Shown here one piece after another: positions 28,014 through 41,784 of a stretch of DNA of 64,000 nucleotides; within the stretch, counting starts at the first letter, position 1; the number at the start of each line of letters is the position of its first letter. The position numbers and the translations under genes are program-made. This DNA comes from Strongylocentrotus purpuratus (lineage: Eukaryota; Echinodermata; Echinoidea; Camarodonta; Strongylocentrotidae). Location: the NCBI RefSeq assembly GCF_000002235.5, contig NW_022145597.1, positions 25,560,423 through 25,624,422 on the forward strand. Direction: 5' to 3'. The notes beneath the pieces were generated by a model. It did no database searches and was not told where the DNA came from. It worked only from the letters and a program-made list of their open reading frames with translations.

Positions 28014-28691
28014 CATCTTACCAAAGGATAGTATCGTACCTTGGAAGACCAACTGATTTTATGTCCTGTGCTATTCCTTGGTTGAATACATGCCATTTTG
28101 ATATATTCATACATGTACAACACTTGTCTCTTCCAATGTGAGTTTGATTGTAGCATGCATAGATTTAAAAAAAACGGCACAGGATTCTCAAAATGTACAT
28201 CCTTACGAACAAACATTTTATTAGTACTATTTTTAGGGTAGATTAACCTATGCTCTGGGCATAGTTTGTCTTTGTAATCCATCACATGAAATCCACACAA
28301 TATTTCTGTCCAAACGAAGTTTGAGGATATGCAAGTGTTTAAAATACAACTTCACAAATTAAAAATTTCTGTCTCTCAACGTTCAAATAACAATACACTG
28401 GAAAATGAGAACAGACAATAATATAAGGCACCTTAAGAAAAGTTGCAGCCAACAAAAAATGCAGTGTTTTTCTTTTCTTCCTCGGATTGTCTGGAGTTAC
28501 TGTTTTGGTTGATTCACTCCTCTCCCCCTCTCTCTCTCTCTCGTGCGATCTTACGATCTCGGGAAGTCGGGTCAGAGGTGAGATCATCGAATAGAAACCT
28601 GCAGCTTTTGGAAGTCGAGACTTTTCGTAAGGAGTCCGAATAAAAACATACAAAATCAAGAGGATGGTAGAAAAATAAAGTTTGGGAACTA
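23195..28691 (-). other. AT-rich stretch after the glypican stop, candidate long 3'UTR
   Basis: About 5.5 kb with no recognisable transposon or coding exon, in sharp contrast to the repeat-filled introns. It contains many TTTA/TAAA motifs. Minus-strand AATAAA candidates are seen, one near 23270. Glypicans in other animals can have long 3'UTRs. Simple repeats are limited to (ATAC)n near 25020 and G runs at 27745-27780 and 27977-28012. The extent of the transcript is inference. Confidence 0.35.
27977..28012 (+). repeat. 36-base G homopolymer
   Basis: Uninterrupted G run after GAGGGGGAGGGGC. It is the longest of many G or C runs in the window and could form G-quadruplex on the plus strand, or appear as C-rich RNA if transcribed from the minus strand. 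Confidence 0.9.
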
Positions 28692-31600
28692 TCACCATCT
28701 GAGGAGGGACGTGACCGTTGCCATGACAACGGCGAGGAGAAGCGACGTGACTCTGTGGATGGACGATGCCCCCGAGGGCAGTCTTGTCGGACGGTAGATG
28801 GGATCCTCGAATTCGGTGCTGAAAGGAAAGAGGTTTTCGCCGGGGTCCGTTCCACCGTCACCGGACCCACTGCCGCTTCCCGAACCGCTCCCGTCTTCTA
28901 GACCCTCTGTATTTGGAAAAGGGGGATGACAGAGGGAGGAAGAATTGAGATGTAGGGGGGGGGGGGGGGGATGGACAAAACAAAAAGAAAAGAAATTAAA
29001 ACATCTTGAAATCTTGGTAAAGGGATGGACAGTAATGTGCCTTTTCCACTTCTTGTTCTGTTGTTCTGCTGTAAACCAAACTTGTTTGCAATATAGGCCT
29101 TACAACTTGTTACTTAAGAGGGCTGTTTAATATTTTGACCACACAGACAAGCATTTGTTCTTTCTTTAAAATCAAATTTCAAGACAATATGTGCAATAAT
29201 ACTTGTTTCTTGAACATTTAAAGGCCAGTAGGGATGAGACCACACAGCGTGGTCGGCAACTCAGCTCTCAGTAAACATAAGAAAAAGAGGATCATGGGGG
29301 ACCAACGGGTACCGCTTAGGCTTTGTTTTCTATATAGAGGGAGCAAGTAACTACAAGTAGTACAGTGGGCCTTTAATAGCCATCTTTTCTAACCCCTCGG
29401 AATATCCGATTACTTACGGTGATCAACGAAAGGAACATCGTCTCCGTTTTGTGCGAGTTGTAATATATCAGTGATTGTCTCTAGTCTCTCTTTTTGTATC
29501 CTGATGGCTGCGACGGGTTTGGTCAACATGACGGTCACCTCGGGATTATTCCTCTGGTTGGCAATGCCACTCCCGACAATGTCCAGCTCGTACCTGTGAG
29601 GGCGACAAACACAATCAGGTTAATCATCAGAAAGATTTCTCAAGAAACATTTCAAAGAGATATTCAAAAGTAGGGGAAATTATGTGAACCCCCGGTGAAG
29701 TACATAGGTAGTGACTTTCCACAACACAGGACCTCCTGTTAACATCCTATCTGAGGGACAGCGTGCTTTCCATTATTACCTAGCCTGTTTCTTATGAAAC
29801 AGGGAAAGGAAATGTTAAGAAACAACAGAGGCTTTATAGTCAGCATCCACCTGGGTTGGATTTGGACCCAATACTCTATCGACAGGCAGATGCTCTCAAC
29901 TGAACCAACTTATGCTATTTATAAATTTCGAAATCAAAAGAATCAGACTTGTGCGCCAAGAGCCACTGCACTGACTCTATAAAGTGCCCTTCTGATCTTC
30001 AAAATTGTACAAAACAACATGTGCTCCAGATGAAATTGCAGTCAATGTCCTATGCAAACTGAATTCTCTACAACACTGGACCTACGCATACCTTACCCTA
30101 ACCATAATCCTAAACCTAACCCAAATTTCAACTGTAACCTTAACCCTAATCATAGGTCTTTGACGAAAACAAGCCAAGTTAAAAATTTTGCCAAAGCATC
30201 TGTTGGATCAACCCTGCCTCTTGGTAGATGAGTCCAAAGACCATAGCGCACATGTAGTTTTTACAATGTGATGGTGTGAACTCTCACCTCCCAACTCTTT
30301 CTCCGTTCCAACAGTTGTCCTCCGCTGTCGACGTCACTTCCTCTGCGATGTTGGTGTCGTCGCAAATCATGTAGGGCAGCGCCGACCAGAAGGGGCGACT
30401 GTCCCGTAGCCTCTTGAGGACATCCTTGATGAGACGGTCCAGGTTGGTCCCAGCAGCCGTGGTCGGGGCGGGGTACCTGTAGCCACTCTGCTCGAGGAGT
30501 AGAGAGATGGGGAAAATGGTTGGAATAAGATGCATGAAGTGTAATGAAGTATACAGGTCACAGGAAAGAGTCCTGTTATGCAAGTTCATGATATGTTGTG
30601 TAACACAACTCACTACCGAAATCATACATAACTTTTATAATACATGAATAATGCATTATTTTCATAACATTTTCATGACTTTTAGAAATTTTTAAATTTT
30701 TCATGACTCATCATGGCATCAAAACTACCATGACTGCAGAAACCCTGTAAGCAGAAGCCTTCAAAAACAAAAGTGTACTGTTCAGACTCTCTACTTTGAA
30801 CCTTTGCATCTGGCCAAGTCTACTTACCGCTCTTTCTCCCTGCCTTCTCCCTTGTCTTCCGTTCAGCCCTGCCGATGTAGTTTCGGTAGCGTTGCCCTTG
30901 GTCTTCTGGACCTTCGTCGACGGTCCTTCAGCAGCCGTTGGAGCTTCCGTGACCATCTCCCCGTCATCCTCCATCATGAGGTCCTCGTCAGCGGGGGCGG
31001 CGGGGGCAGCAGGCTGCGACACGCCGGCTCCAAGCGGATTGGACTCCCTACGCTTCCTTCCCAAAGCCGGAACCCCACACCCATTGAAAACCTGGTTAAA
31101 AGGGCGAAAATAGAAAAAAACAAAGATGTTATTTTTTGGTTTTTACTTGTTAATTTCTCTCATTACCAAAATTCTTTAAGATATATATTTGGCAGGTTGT
31201 CCCCCACACATGCGCTTGTAGCAGTTACTCCAGGCTTTACTTTGTCAATAAAATAGGGCTAAGGTTAGGGTCTGCAAGTAGGTTCTGGATTAAGTTAACA
31301 GGTTAAGGCTGAGCTATGGTATAGTGTAGAATCCAAGGTTTTAGGATATTTATTGCTGAACAATTGTTGTAAGGGCATTGTCATACAACCGTTTGCCAAG
31401 ACTGAAAATTGAAATTATATAAAGAATGAGCTCAATCACAGTATTTGTAGTTTCAGTAGACTCCAAACTTAGTCAAAATCCTGAATGTCACTTGACTATT
31501 AAACAAATTGCAAGAAATCATCAGTTTGAATGTGAGGCAATATTAGTAAATAGAAGATGACAAATAAATACATCGGGTAGATAGAGCTGATGTCAATGTC

Positions 31601-34600
31601 TATCAATACCCATCTGGTTCTTACACGTCTAATGTAGATAAATATAAAAATGTAATTTTTGTTCAGAGAAAAACGACCTGCTGTCAAACATGATGTTACT
31701 CCATGAACCTAATAGTTTCTTATCCCCCCCCCCCCCAACACGTGATGTTCCAAAATATTTCTTGAAGATATATGAGAGCAGCAGGTGGGTATTGTTTAAA
31801 CTAGAGACATCTCTGCGCATCTGTGATGTGACAAGCTGAATACCCCATAAATTGGTCTCATTATTAGGTTTGAGGGTTGGTGCAAAACAAAATTCCATGT
31901 TCGGCCTCATGTCAGCAAGGGCTACAATAACACAAACAGGTGGCCCAGCAATTATGTGATTTATTTCACAAACAGATGCCAGCCCCCTGGCCCTATGGGG
32001 CCTAACCATGTAACCCTTAAAGGCATCGTTTAACAATGTAAAATCTGAGATGCATGGCCCTACGTGTTATCAGTGTCTGTGATATGGTGTAATATTGAAG
32101 CCCTACAAAAATGGCGCTTCAAAATGATCATGAAGTGCGTCAAAATAGTAAAATGTCTGTGAGTGACCGGTTTTACCATACTCATTTTCCCCAATAGACA
32201 AAATTGTTTTCCAATAACACTAACAGTGATGTCCAAGCAACAGGTCTACTCAGAGAGCAAGAGAGAAAGAACGACGAGGGAGGGAGGGGGGGGGGGGGAG
32301 AGAGAGAGAGAGAGAGAGAGACAAACACAGACAGATACATCTTGTATAGAAATGTAATCTGCACATTGCGAGAAAGAAATAGAGAGATAGAGAAAGAAAA
32401 AGAGAAATAAAGAAATGGAGAGAAAAAGAAAGAGAGAAAAAGAAAGGGGGAAAATAGTTTCAATAAGTTAAAGAAAGATAACAAGAGATAGACTTAAAGA
32501 AAGAGGAAGACAGTATTAAGAGAAACTTGTGTTGATTCAGTTGGAGTGCAAATCAGTACACGTTGTTGACATTTCATATCAAGTAGCATATCATGATCAA
32601 ATCTATGTATGTTCAACAATAGCCCACGCAACACTTCTCCGTTCACGTACATCGGACAGACTTTGGAGTCCAAATCAAACGATAGGTTCTATCCAGACTC
32701 ATTTGACACGTCTGTAGATTTTTCAATGCTTGTAATTTTATATCGTTCTCTGAACTGGTGAGAGGCAAAAGGAATGAGGTGTCAAGCTTTTATAACATGT
32801 TCAAGGATAAAAATTGGCTGGAATCTTACTGCTTCGGCCTTTTACCAAAACTGTTTTTCAAAACACTGTGGTGTGAAAATTGTGCCCGACTTCAAGGCAA
32901 GTTTTTCAACATTTATTAGATTTTCCAGTTATGTGGAACATGAGAGAGGAATTTGGATGGAGGGACAACAAAAACGCAGAACAAAGAAAAATAAAACAAA
33001 AAAACATATTCACCAATAATCTTGTGGTAAATACAGGTACGCATCAAGCAAGTTTTGTTTCACAATGTCAAAATCTCATCAAAAAAATTAATAAACGACT
33101 TCCTTATAATAATCAATGCAAAATACGCTGACATGCTTTTATGAACTGTCGTACAGTTACAGTACGTCAGATTTATAAACCAACGAAGAAAAATAGTGGA
33201 TGCCTGCGAAAGGAAAGATGGCCTGAATTATCCCCATCGATTTTCGGGATCAGAAGGGGTCTTGGTCCAGGTTGCCATAGAAATGACAGCGAACATTGGC
33301 AGACACTACGCACCCCCTACAAAGACGCTAATGTAATGTCACGCTGTTGAGTTCAATTCTGGCAGGTAGCAGGAACTGCGTTCCCCCATCCTCCCCTTTC
33401 ACCTCTTGTAATCTATCAAATTTGGGAAAACTGGAAATTTGGGAGAACAGGAGATTGACAACAAAGAAGATATTTCTACCAGAGGGTGCCATTTTTTAGG
33501 AGATGAAGACAGATGTTTGTTTATTTTACAATTTTTTTAGTGAAAGTCGTAGTAAACTTTGAAGAGAATGTATGTTATTGATTCAGAAGGCAGCATCTAT
33601 TAACGTACGAAGTTGATGGCCTACTTGTACGTTAATCGTGAAATGAGTTGATTTGACCAACAAATATTCACTAAAACAGCACCAACATAGGTACACACAT
33701 TTATATCCACATATGGGACTACATGATCTGTTTGACCCTTTTTTTAATAGTTGGGCCAACGGCCTGTACATTTTTTTATTCAGTATGTTTCCCACAACAT
33801 TTGTTTGTTATCATGAACATTTAAAAGTAAACTCAAAAAGAAATCAAGAAAATAGAGAGGAAAGAAGAAAGAAAGAAAAACTGAAAAACCTTTACCATTC
33901 AACCAACGCGCTATGCCATGCAAGACCAGTGTTTGAGATCTTCATTTCCGATTAAGCCCTTTGCCATCTACAGTAAATACAACAAATTCTATTTGGTTAT
34001 CGCAGGTGACCTTACGACCCCCATTACCATTTCTGTTGGTATGCCGCATATCCCAATGTCTTTCTGCCCCAGAGCCACTTCCCTATACAATCCAATTTTC
34101 CCCCCAAATATATCAAATAACTTGTGATATGGATAGGTATACAGACACAAAAATATAGGTCTACCGCTAAATGGACATGCTGATAAATTGAAGGAGGCCC
34201 TCGGCCTGCCTAAGAGAAGATGACTAGATGGCCCATGTATGACGTTGGTGAAGTTATTTTGGGGTAATAAATTGATTCCAGCATCTTTTGTTCTTAACAA
34301 ATGTGTGTGTATTGGGACCTGTGATACAAGTGGTTCTAAACATATGTGGACATGTCAAATGTGAAAATCATGCAAGGTACCTTTTATTAACCCCCTTTGT
34401 CCATATATACCAATGGGCCAATTTTATTCTTAAAACTTAAACCTTAAAACTGTTTTATCAGTATTATTTTTAGAGGATTCGTAACATATAGGAGCTGTGC
34501 TTTGCATTACATGTACTTTACATGAGCACAGCTTCGAGCAAGCTTCCTCCATCTTCCATGTGAACATGTTTGTTTTTTCCCTCTCTCTTTCTTTTGATTT

Positions 34601-34824
34601 CTCCTTCTTCCTCTTCCTAAGCAAAAGCAGGGTACAAATAACAGTAGGTGTAATATATCGCCTTGGGAATGAGGTGAGGAGGGATGTTGGAAGATTTAAC
34701 CCCTACGAGACCAACATCAGCCTAATTCAAAATTCCACCACACATGTACATGAGTATATGTCGTGACAGGCAGCATTGAATTAGCGGGGTACAGGAATTG
34801 AATTTCTTTTCATCGCTCGCTCCT

Positions 34825-34872
<48 letters not shown>

Positions 34873-35681
34873 CTTTCCCCTCTCCCTTCTCTCTCTCTCT
34901 CTCCCTCTCTCTCTCTATCTTCTTTCCCCTCTCCCTTCTCTCTCTCTCTCCTTTCCCCACTTATACTCTGCCTATGTCTTTGACATTAGTATAATACCTA
35001 CTTTGTTAACTCAAAATACACATTTAATGTCTACCACTTGTATCTTTCTCTCTTTCTCCTTCCCTTCTCTCCTTTTTGTATTCTGATGTACTGCAGCATT
35101 TGTAGATCAGGAGGGGGGGGGGGGGCATAGTTTCATATTTTGTAAACAATTTATCTTCCTTATTTTATGATTTCACAGACTCATAGCCACAGGATAAAAA
35201 CAAATTACTAAAGAACTGATTGACGAGTAATCAGCTTTGAAAATCAGCAATCTCTTGGAGCACCTGAAGAATGTCAGGTCTGCTTTGGAACTCCTTCTTC
35301 CACCCCCTCCTCCTCCCCCTTTTTTCTCATTCCCTCCTTTTCTCACCTGCCCTAATTGTCCCCAGACAATCCCCCTTGGGGAAAAGACAGGAATAAACAT
35401 CTAGAATTACTAGAGTTTTGATTCAACCATGGACTATGATTCAACTACCCCATTTTGTTGAGCAGAAATAGGTCTTTCTATAATCACGCATCACAATACA
35501 CTGCATTCAAGAACAGCCCCATTTCCCCTGCCATCCAACTCTGCTTTTATTCAGGTTTCAAGAGAGGGAGAGAGAGAGAGAGAAAATGGGGAAAGAAAGA
35601 TGGAGAAAGTAATAGAGAGAGAGAGAGAGAGGGAGAAATAGACAGACAAACAGACAAATAGAGAGAGAGAGAGACAGAGAG

Positions 35682-35737
<56 letters not shown>

Positions 35738-38700
35738 AAACAGACAGACAAACAGACAAATAGAGAGAGAGAGAGAGAGCGAGAGAAAGAGAGAGAGAGA
35801 GAGAGAGGCAGAAAGAGAGACAGAAAGAGAAAACAAACCATGAAACATGGAGAGAGAAAATAAAAATAAGAAAAAAGGGTGCCTCAATGTTTTCGAAGGG
35901 AGTCAATTTCGTTTCGACACTGGCGGGCACAGTTTTGGGTGAACCGAGCTGAGCAGAATCGATCAAGTTGAGGGGCACCCCAATTGTCAACTCTGACACG
36001 TCTCGTCAAAATTGAACCTGCCGATTTTCTTTTGCCTTTGTGCGCGGGCACAAAAGCCACAAAGGCTCCTAAAACGGAGTAGGCAGAGCACTCGGCGGTG
36101 TGGAAAGATTACAAATATTTTGGATGGGACAATAGCCCAAACAGAATGCTGTGGTAGGATTTCCCTCTATGGCTCCGAGGGTGTAGGGGTCAAAGGTCGC
36201 CAGAGTCTTATTCTCTTCTTGCTTATTGTTCCTCACCCAGTTTGGATTTCTCCATCTCTAAATCATGTTCTAAGTCCCCTTTCAAAACTGCCAACATTAA
36301 ACATACTGGTAGTACATTATCCATACTTCACGACTGAACATACAGTACAACAGGTTTGAAGGGATAAAACACACAGCCTCGCAACGTTAAAGAGATCAAT
36401 CGCAGCATACAAGACAGACATGAGTGAAACTATACATCCTCCAAACTAATGGTAATTCTAACTCTTTAACAATTTAGGGCCTTCTTGTGAAATAAGCCAC
36501 TATTCATTAAATGGCATATTTTTGGTGCCCATCAAATTTCTGTATCTTATACAACACACATAATATAATACATAATTAATTATATACCTCACTTAAGAAA
36601 TCCAGCCATCTGATTGGTCGAATTGCATTCATAAACTTCAACTGTTCCTGTAAAATTCTCGGTAACCATGCATAAACATTTCAATATTTTTAATAACCAT
36701 GGTTATTAAAAATAGTTGGTCAGCCTCCATGGTTACCCCATAGGTTTACATGTTAAAAAATGGTTTGAGCGATGGAGGATGCCGTATGTGTGCGAAGGAT
36801 TGGTCGGTAATTTCAATACAATTGAATCTCGATCGATCTTACCGACAATTTTATCTTGCATTGTTGACATGAAGACGAAAATAAACTTCCAAAAACAAAA
36901 AAAACAACATCTGCCGATAGATCTTGATCTAAGTTCGTGCCAATATGCATTGCAAAAGTAATAGAAGAGTCCGTATATGGAGCTTTTGCGAAGCATTCAT
37001 CACACGCGAAGCCGGTTTCAATCCATTTTAATGTATATATTGGAGAAAACTGCCAAGCATGTTAACGGCGGGCCATAGCCGAGTGGTCTAAGCGTTGGTT
37101 TTCGGTACACCTCTTGTTGTACGCACGGGTTCGAATCCCGTCTTCGACAAAAATGATAAATATCTTTAATTTTTCATTTTTTAGTCTATTTTTTTTCGGC
37201 ATATAAAAGTATTAATGACTGCTTTAATATTCGAGAAATAGTTGTTTTCATACGCTCTCGGGAAGGTTACAATTGGGCTATTCCCCTCGGCAAGCCTCGG
37301 GGAATAGCACAATTCTAACCTTCCCTTGAGCGTAATAAAACAACTATTTCTCTCAAAGCAGTCATTAATACTATACTATACTTTGGTGCCTTTGTTTGCG
37401 ACATGCTTCTCTCTTTTAACCTCTACTTGCTATCATAACGTGTAACATAAGTTCCATTTTGTGACAGCAGTTTTATGAGATAATTTACCATGGCATATAT
37501 GAAATTGGACTCCATCTCTCGCAGAGTTTGTTATGGCTATCAAGAACCTATCATCATCATCATCATAACAAAAATTGGAAAGGAACTAGACAGCTACCGA
37601 TCTTTATCTCTGAAAAAACTTCTGAACCTGATATTGAGTGGTAAGCTAATAATGTAGTGAGAAGAGGAAATCCAAGAGACTGTGTATACCTGTAAAAGGT
37701 CAATGACCTCTTGTGTGGACTTTCAACCCAACTGGTCAAGATTTTGGACAATGGGCTGTCCTGGCCTCAAGGTTGACTTCCATTCTTTGGTTGAATGGTC
37801 AATCAGTGGTCATCTGTCTGGCCAGGGTCAAATTACGTCTTCAATATCAAGCTTCAGACTAGGTTTTTTAAATACAGGTACAGCTCTAAATTAAGTAATT
37901 ATCTTCTCTTCTCATATTTTAAAAAATAGAAATTTATCTTTTCCATTTCTTTCATTTCAGTTACATGTACATCTAAGATTTGGATTGAATAAAAAAGGGA
38001 ACTAAAGTGACTTAAAAACAATGTATGTTGTAGTGTAAAGTTATTAATTCTTAATATAATTAAGTATTGTATGTCATTGGTTTTTATGTAGTGCTTTTGT
38101 TGGTGATTCATTTGTAATGGATTGTGGGAAATAAACTTGGAGCTTGAAAATCATTTCATTACAATCAAGATTAATTATAATCCTCAGATATCTGGATGCC
38201 ACACATGACCTAGTCTTTGTGACATATCTAAACTATTTTCTTTTTCTCCAGACCCAGACATCAACAATAGGCCTGTCCTCATCAGCTCGAGATTGCCAAC
38301 TAACTCGCTATTTTAACTATCCCGATCGCAAATTAGCCGGTTAATTTGCGTCCTCATCAGCCCACAGTTGCAATTAGCGGGATATTTGGTCGAGAAAATA
38401 TCCTGAGATATCTTGGGCTAGTTTGCAAAATATAATGCTATTTGTCCGGTGCGTCTTCACTAGCCCGAAGACTCGCACTATGCGCTGAGTAAAATATCTC
38501 GAGCTCAAGTTTTGAGTTCTGAGGTGATGAAGATGAAGACGCGATTTGTAACTTATTTGTAGCTTATTCCCCAAATCAGAAATAGCAGGCTATGTGGCAA
38601 TCTCGGGCTGATGAGACAGGCCTAATGTGATTCGAACAAAAACAGTTGTACTTGAAACTTCTTCACCCTTAATCAAATCCAAGCCTTCCCTTTGTACTTT

Positions 38701-41434
38701 CTTTCTTTCCAGACCCTGTCAATCATGGGCATAATTATGCTTCATCGGTCTATACCGATCAAAACCAGATTGTCCACGAGACTGCCAGGAAATAGATTGT
38801 ATCCTTTGTCTTTCCTCCTTCCTACTTTAAAGGTTGTCAAGCATTTTTGTTTCCGTTGTATTTCCTGTTGCTGTTGCTTAAAGTTAAAAGTTTCCACGAG
38901 TTCTAGTAATCTTAGTTCATCCTCTTTCCCACAAATTTTTAATTTAAAGGTTGCCATGGGTTCTCCTAAATATTGTAGCTTTAAAGGTTGTCACAAGTCC
39001 TTGTATCCTTTTTCTTCTCCTCTTTCCTATGTGTTGTTGCTTTAAAGGTTGTTTAAGTTCTCTTTACTTTCCTGAATATTGTAGCTTTAAAGGTTGTCAT
39101 AAGTCCTTGTATCCTTTTTTCTCCTCTTTCATATGTGTTGTTGCTTTAAAGGTTGTTTAAGTTCTCTTTACTTTCCTGAATATTGTAGCTTTAAAGGTTG
39201 TCATAAGTCCCTGTATCTTTTTTTTCTCCTCTTTCATAAGTATTGTTGCTTTAAAGGTTGTCTACGTTCTCTTTACTTTCCTAAATATTGTAGCTTTCAA
39301 GGTTGACACAAGTTCTAGTTATCATTTGTCTTCCCTACATGTTGATGCTTTAAATGTTCTCGCAAGTTCTGATAATGGTGTGAACAACATTTTCTTAAAG
39401 ACAAATAAAAATGATGAATCTAGATTTAGGATTATATTCACAAAGATAAGACTATGTTAAACCTGGTGAAGTCACCTGATTAAAGAAGCAACATGCATTT
39501 TATCTTCTTATTTTACTGATCCAGAGAGCCCAAATAATATATGAAGACAATTAGTGTCCTATAGTTTTTCAGAGTGTTTTCATGTGAAAAGCACTTTCAT
39601 GATAGAAATTCAGATTATCTTTTAAATTATCCTGAAGAAAAAAGAAAGGGGGGGGGGGGGGGGGGTAAGGTACAAGACGATGGGAGCCAGAGACACTTAG
39701 GCATGTCAAATGTGGTTTCCTTTGTTGGGGGCTGAAATCATACTAGAAAACATTCTTATTGGGATCTCAGAATCATTAATGACTAACATATGGGTCTGAG
39801 AAGCATGTATTAACAAAAAGAACATATGGTCTGTAGGAATATATAATTGGATGATTTCATGTTACTGCTCCACGACCAACATTGAATTTCTATACTAACG
39901 AAAATCCTAACTTAAACCCTTGACCCAACACTATAACCATACCTAATTCTAACCCCAACTCTGAACCTAACTCTAAGCCTAACCTACAACTCGATTACAA
40001 CCCTTACATTATCCCTGTATCTTTGACGAATCAAAAGCCTGGAGAAATGGTCCTCAAAGCCTGTCACAGCACCCCAAATTAGCTTTCCTTTGGTGCCCTA
40101 GCTTATCTTGGCATTTTATGAGTTGATTTCGCTAACGAGCATGACAGTCCTCTTGGTAATTAGTCTGGTCGTAATGCACAGAAATCATCCTACCACCTGT
40201 GTCGTAGCCACATTATCTCTAGCTACGTACATGTTATTTTGCTTTTCCTTGCATATGCTTTCGCACCTGATTATCTATTATCCATACATTATCGCCTGAT
40301 GACCTGACTAATCAGGTGGCTGGTCAGGTGACTTTGCTATTTGACACTTTTCTTACCTTTGTTGATATCGAGAGGCCGTTGTTTTGCATATTCATGATGC
40401 CGTTGGATATCTCAATTTCCAGGGTGAGGAGGAAGGTCTCGATGTTTAGGGTGCCATCCATTCGGTTACCAAGCATCGTCATGGCATCTAGAAAAATAAA
40501 CATGAGGAAAAAAATGTTTGAATAGCTTGATGGATAATTGGATTCTGCACAGCTAGATGAGTTGACACACATACAATAAGGCATACTTATGATTCATCAC
40601 GGTGGTCATCATTCGGTTTCTTAAAAATCAGCTGTGTTTTCAACGCTACATGTATTACCGGAGTTTGCATAGAAATGACTCATAGAGCTGTATGCAGCAA
40701 ATTGAACTTCATTACACATGCAATTTATAATTCAAGTAATTTGGTAATTAAAATTCACTTTAGATTAGATAAACAAAGAAATTAATTAATATATTTCTTA
40801 TTGGGAAGTCAGGGTCTAAAGGATAAGTTAGTGGACAGTGAATCACTACTGGGTTCAAGCCCCTGTCACAGCAATAATGTCCTCTGGCAAGACATTTAAT
40901 CTAAATTTGCCACTTTACACCCAGGTGAAGCTCATGGGTAGCATCATCGTAATCATCGTAGCTCAACCAAATATTTGTACAAGTTCCTTACATCATGTTC
41001 ATGTCATGCAAAAGCACACATAGAAATTGTTCAAAATTAATCAACATGTACTCCCATTTTGTTACAATCGAGCGGGCAGTAAACCCCTTTGTCAAAAGCC
41101 GATAGCCAAAAGGGCATTAAATAATATTGTTCTACATGAAGTTAATGCCCTTCTGGCTCTTAATGGGATTTGTAGTCTGCTCTACCTCATCATATAGCAA
41201 TCAGTGAAATACGTAAGACATGGTCCATGCATAAATGGATAGAAGCAAGCAAAGCTGATTACGTTTAACAGAAACTGATGTCTTAAATGAGGACTGATTG
41301 GTGACACATACAAAACCATACTTCACTTGCCATCAGAACAAAAGAGAATGGCTGGGAGAACAAATGATTCAGTATTCATTGGACTCGGTAGGGTCTTTCA
41401 ACTTTTCTTATCCATCAGGATGTTCCTTTCTCTC

Positions 41435-41465
<31 letters not shown>

Positions 41466-41725
41466 ACTTTCTATCTCAATTTCTCTCTCTTTCACTCTCA
41501 TTTTCACCCTTTTATCATTCATCTTTTCTCTCACGCTCCCCCCTCTCCAAGTATCTTTCTGTTTCTATCTTTCTCTCACTTTTTTACTTTCCAGCATCTT
41601 CTATCAGCATTTAATAAATATTCTCTATTATTATTATTATCTTCCGCTCTTCACCTGCAAATCCAGTTTCGTTCGTTTCTGTCTCTTTTTCCTTCTCATT
41701 TTTCTATGTCTTGTCTGTCCATCTT

Positions 41726-41784
<59 letters not shown>

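Noticed and set aside
35547-35999. Long open frame rich in Ser and Leu
   Set aside because: Pure translation of a GA/GACA microsatellite; same sequence is open in several frames.
37067-37149. Functional tRNA gene
   Set aside because: A and B boxes are present, but the acceptor stem pairs poorly and no normal anticodon arm can be drawn.
38825-39360. CRISPR-like array
   Set aside because: Long tandem units without spacers in eukaryotic intron DNA; it is a minisatellite.
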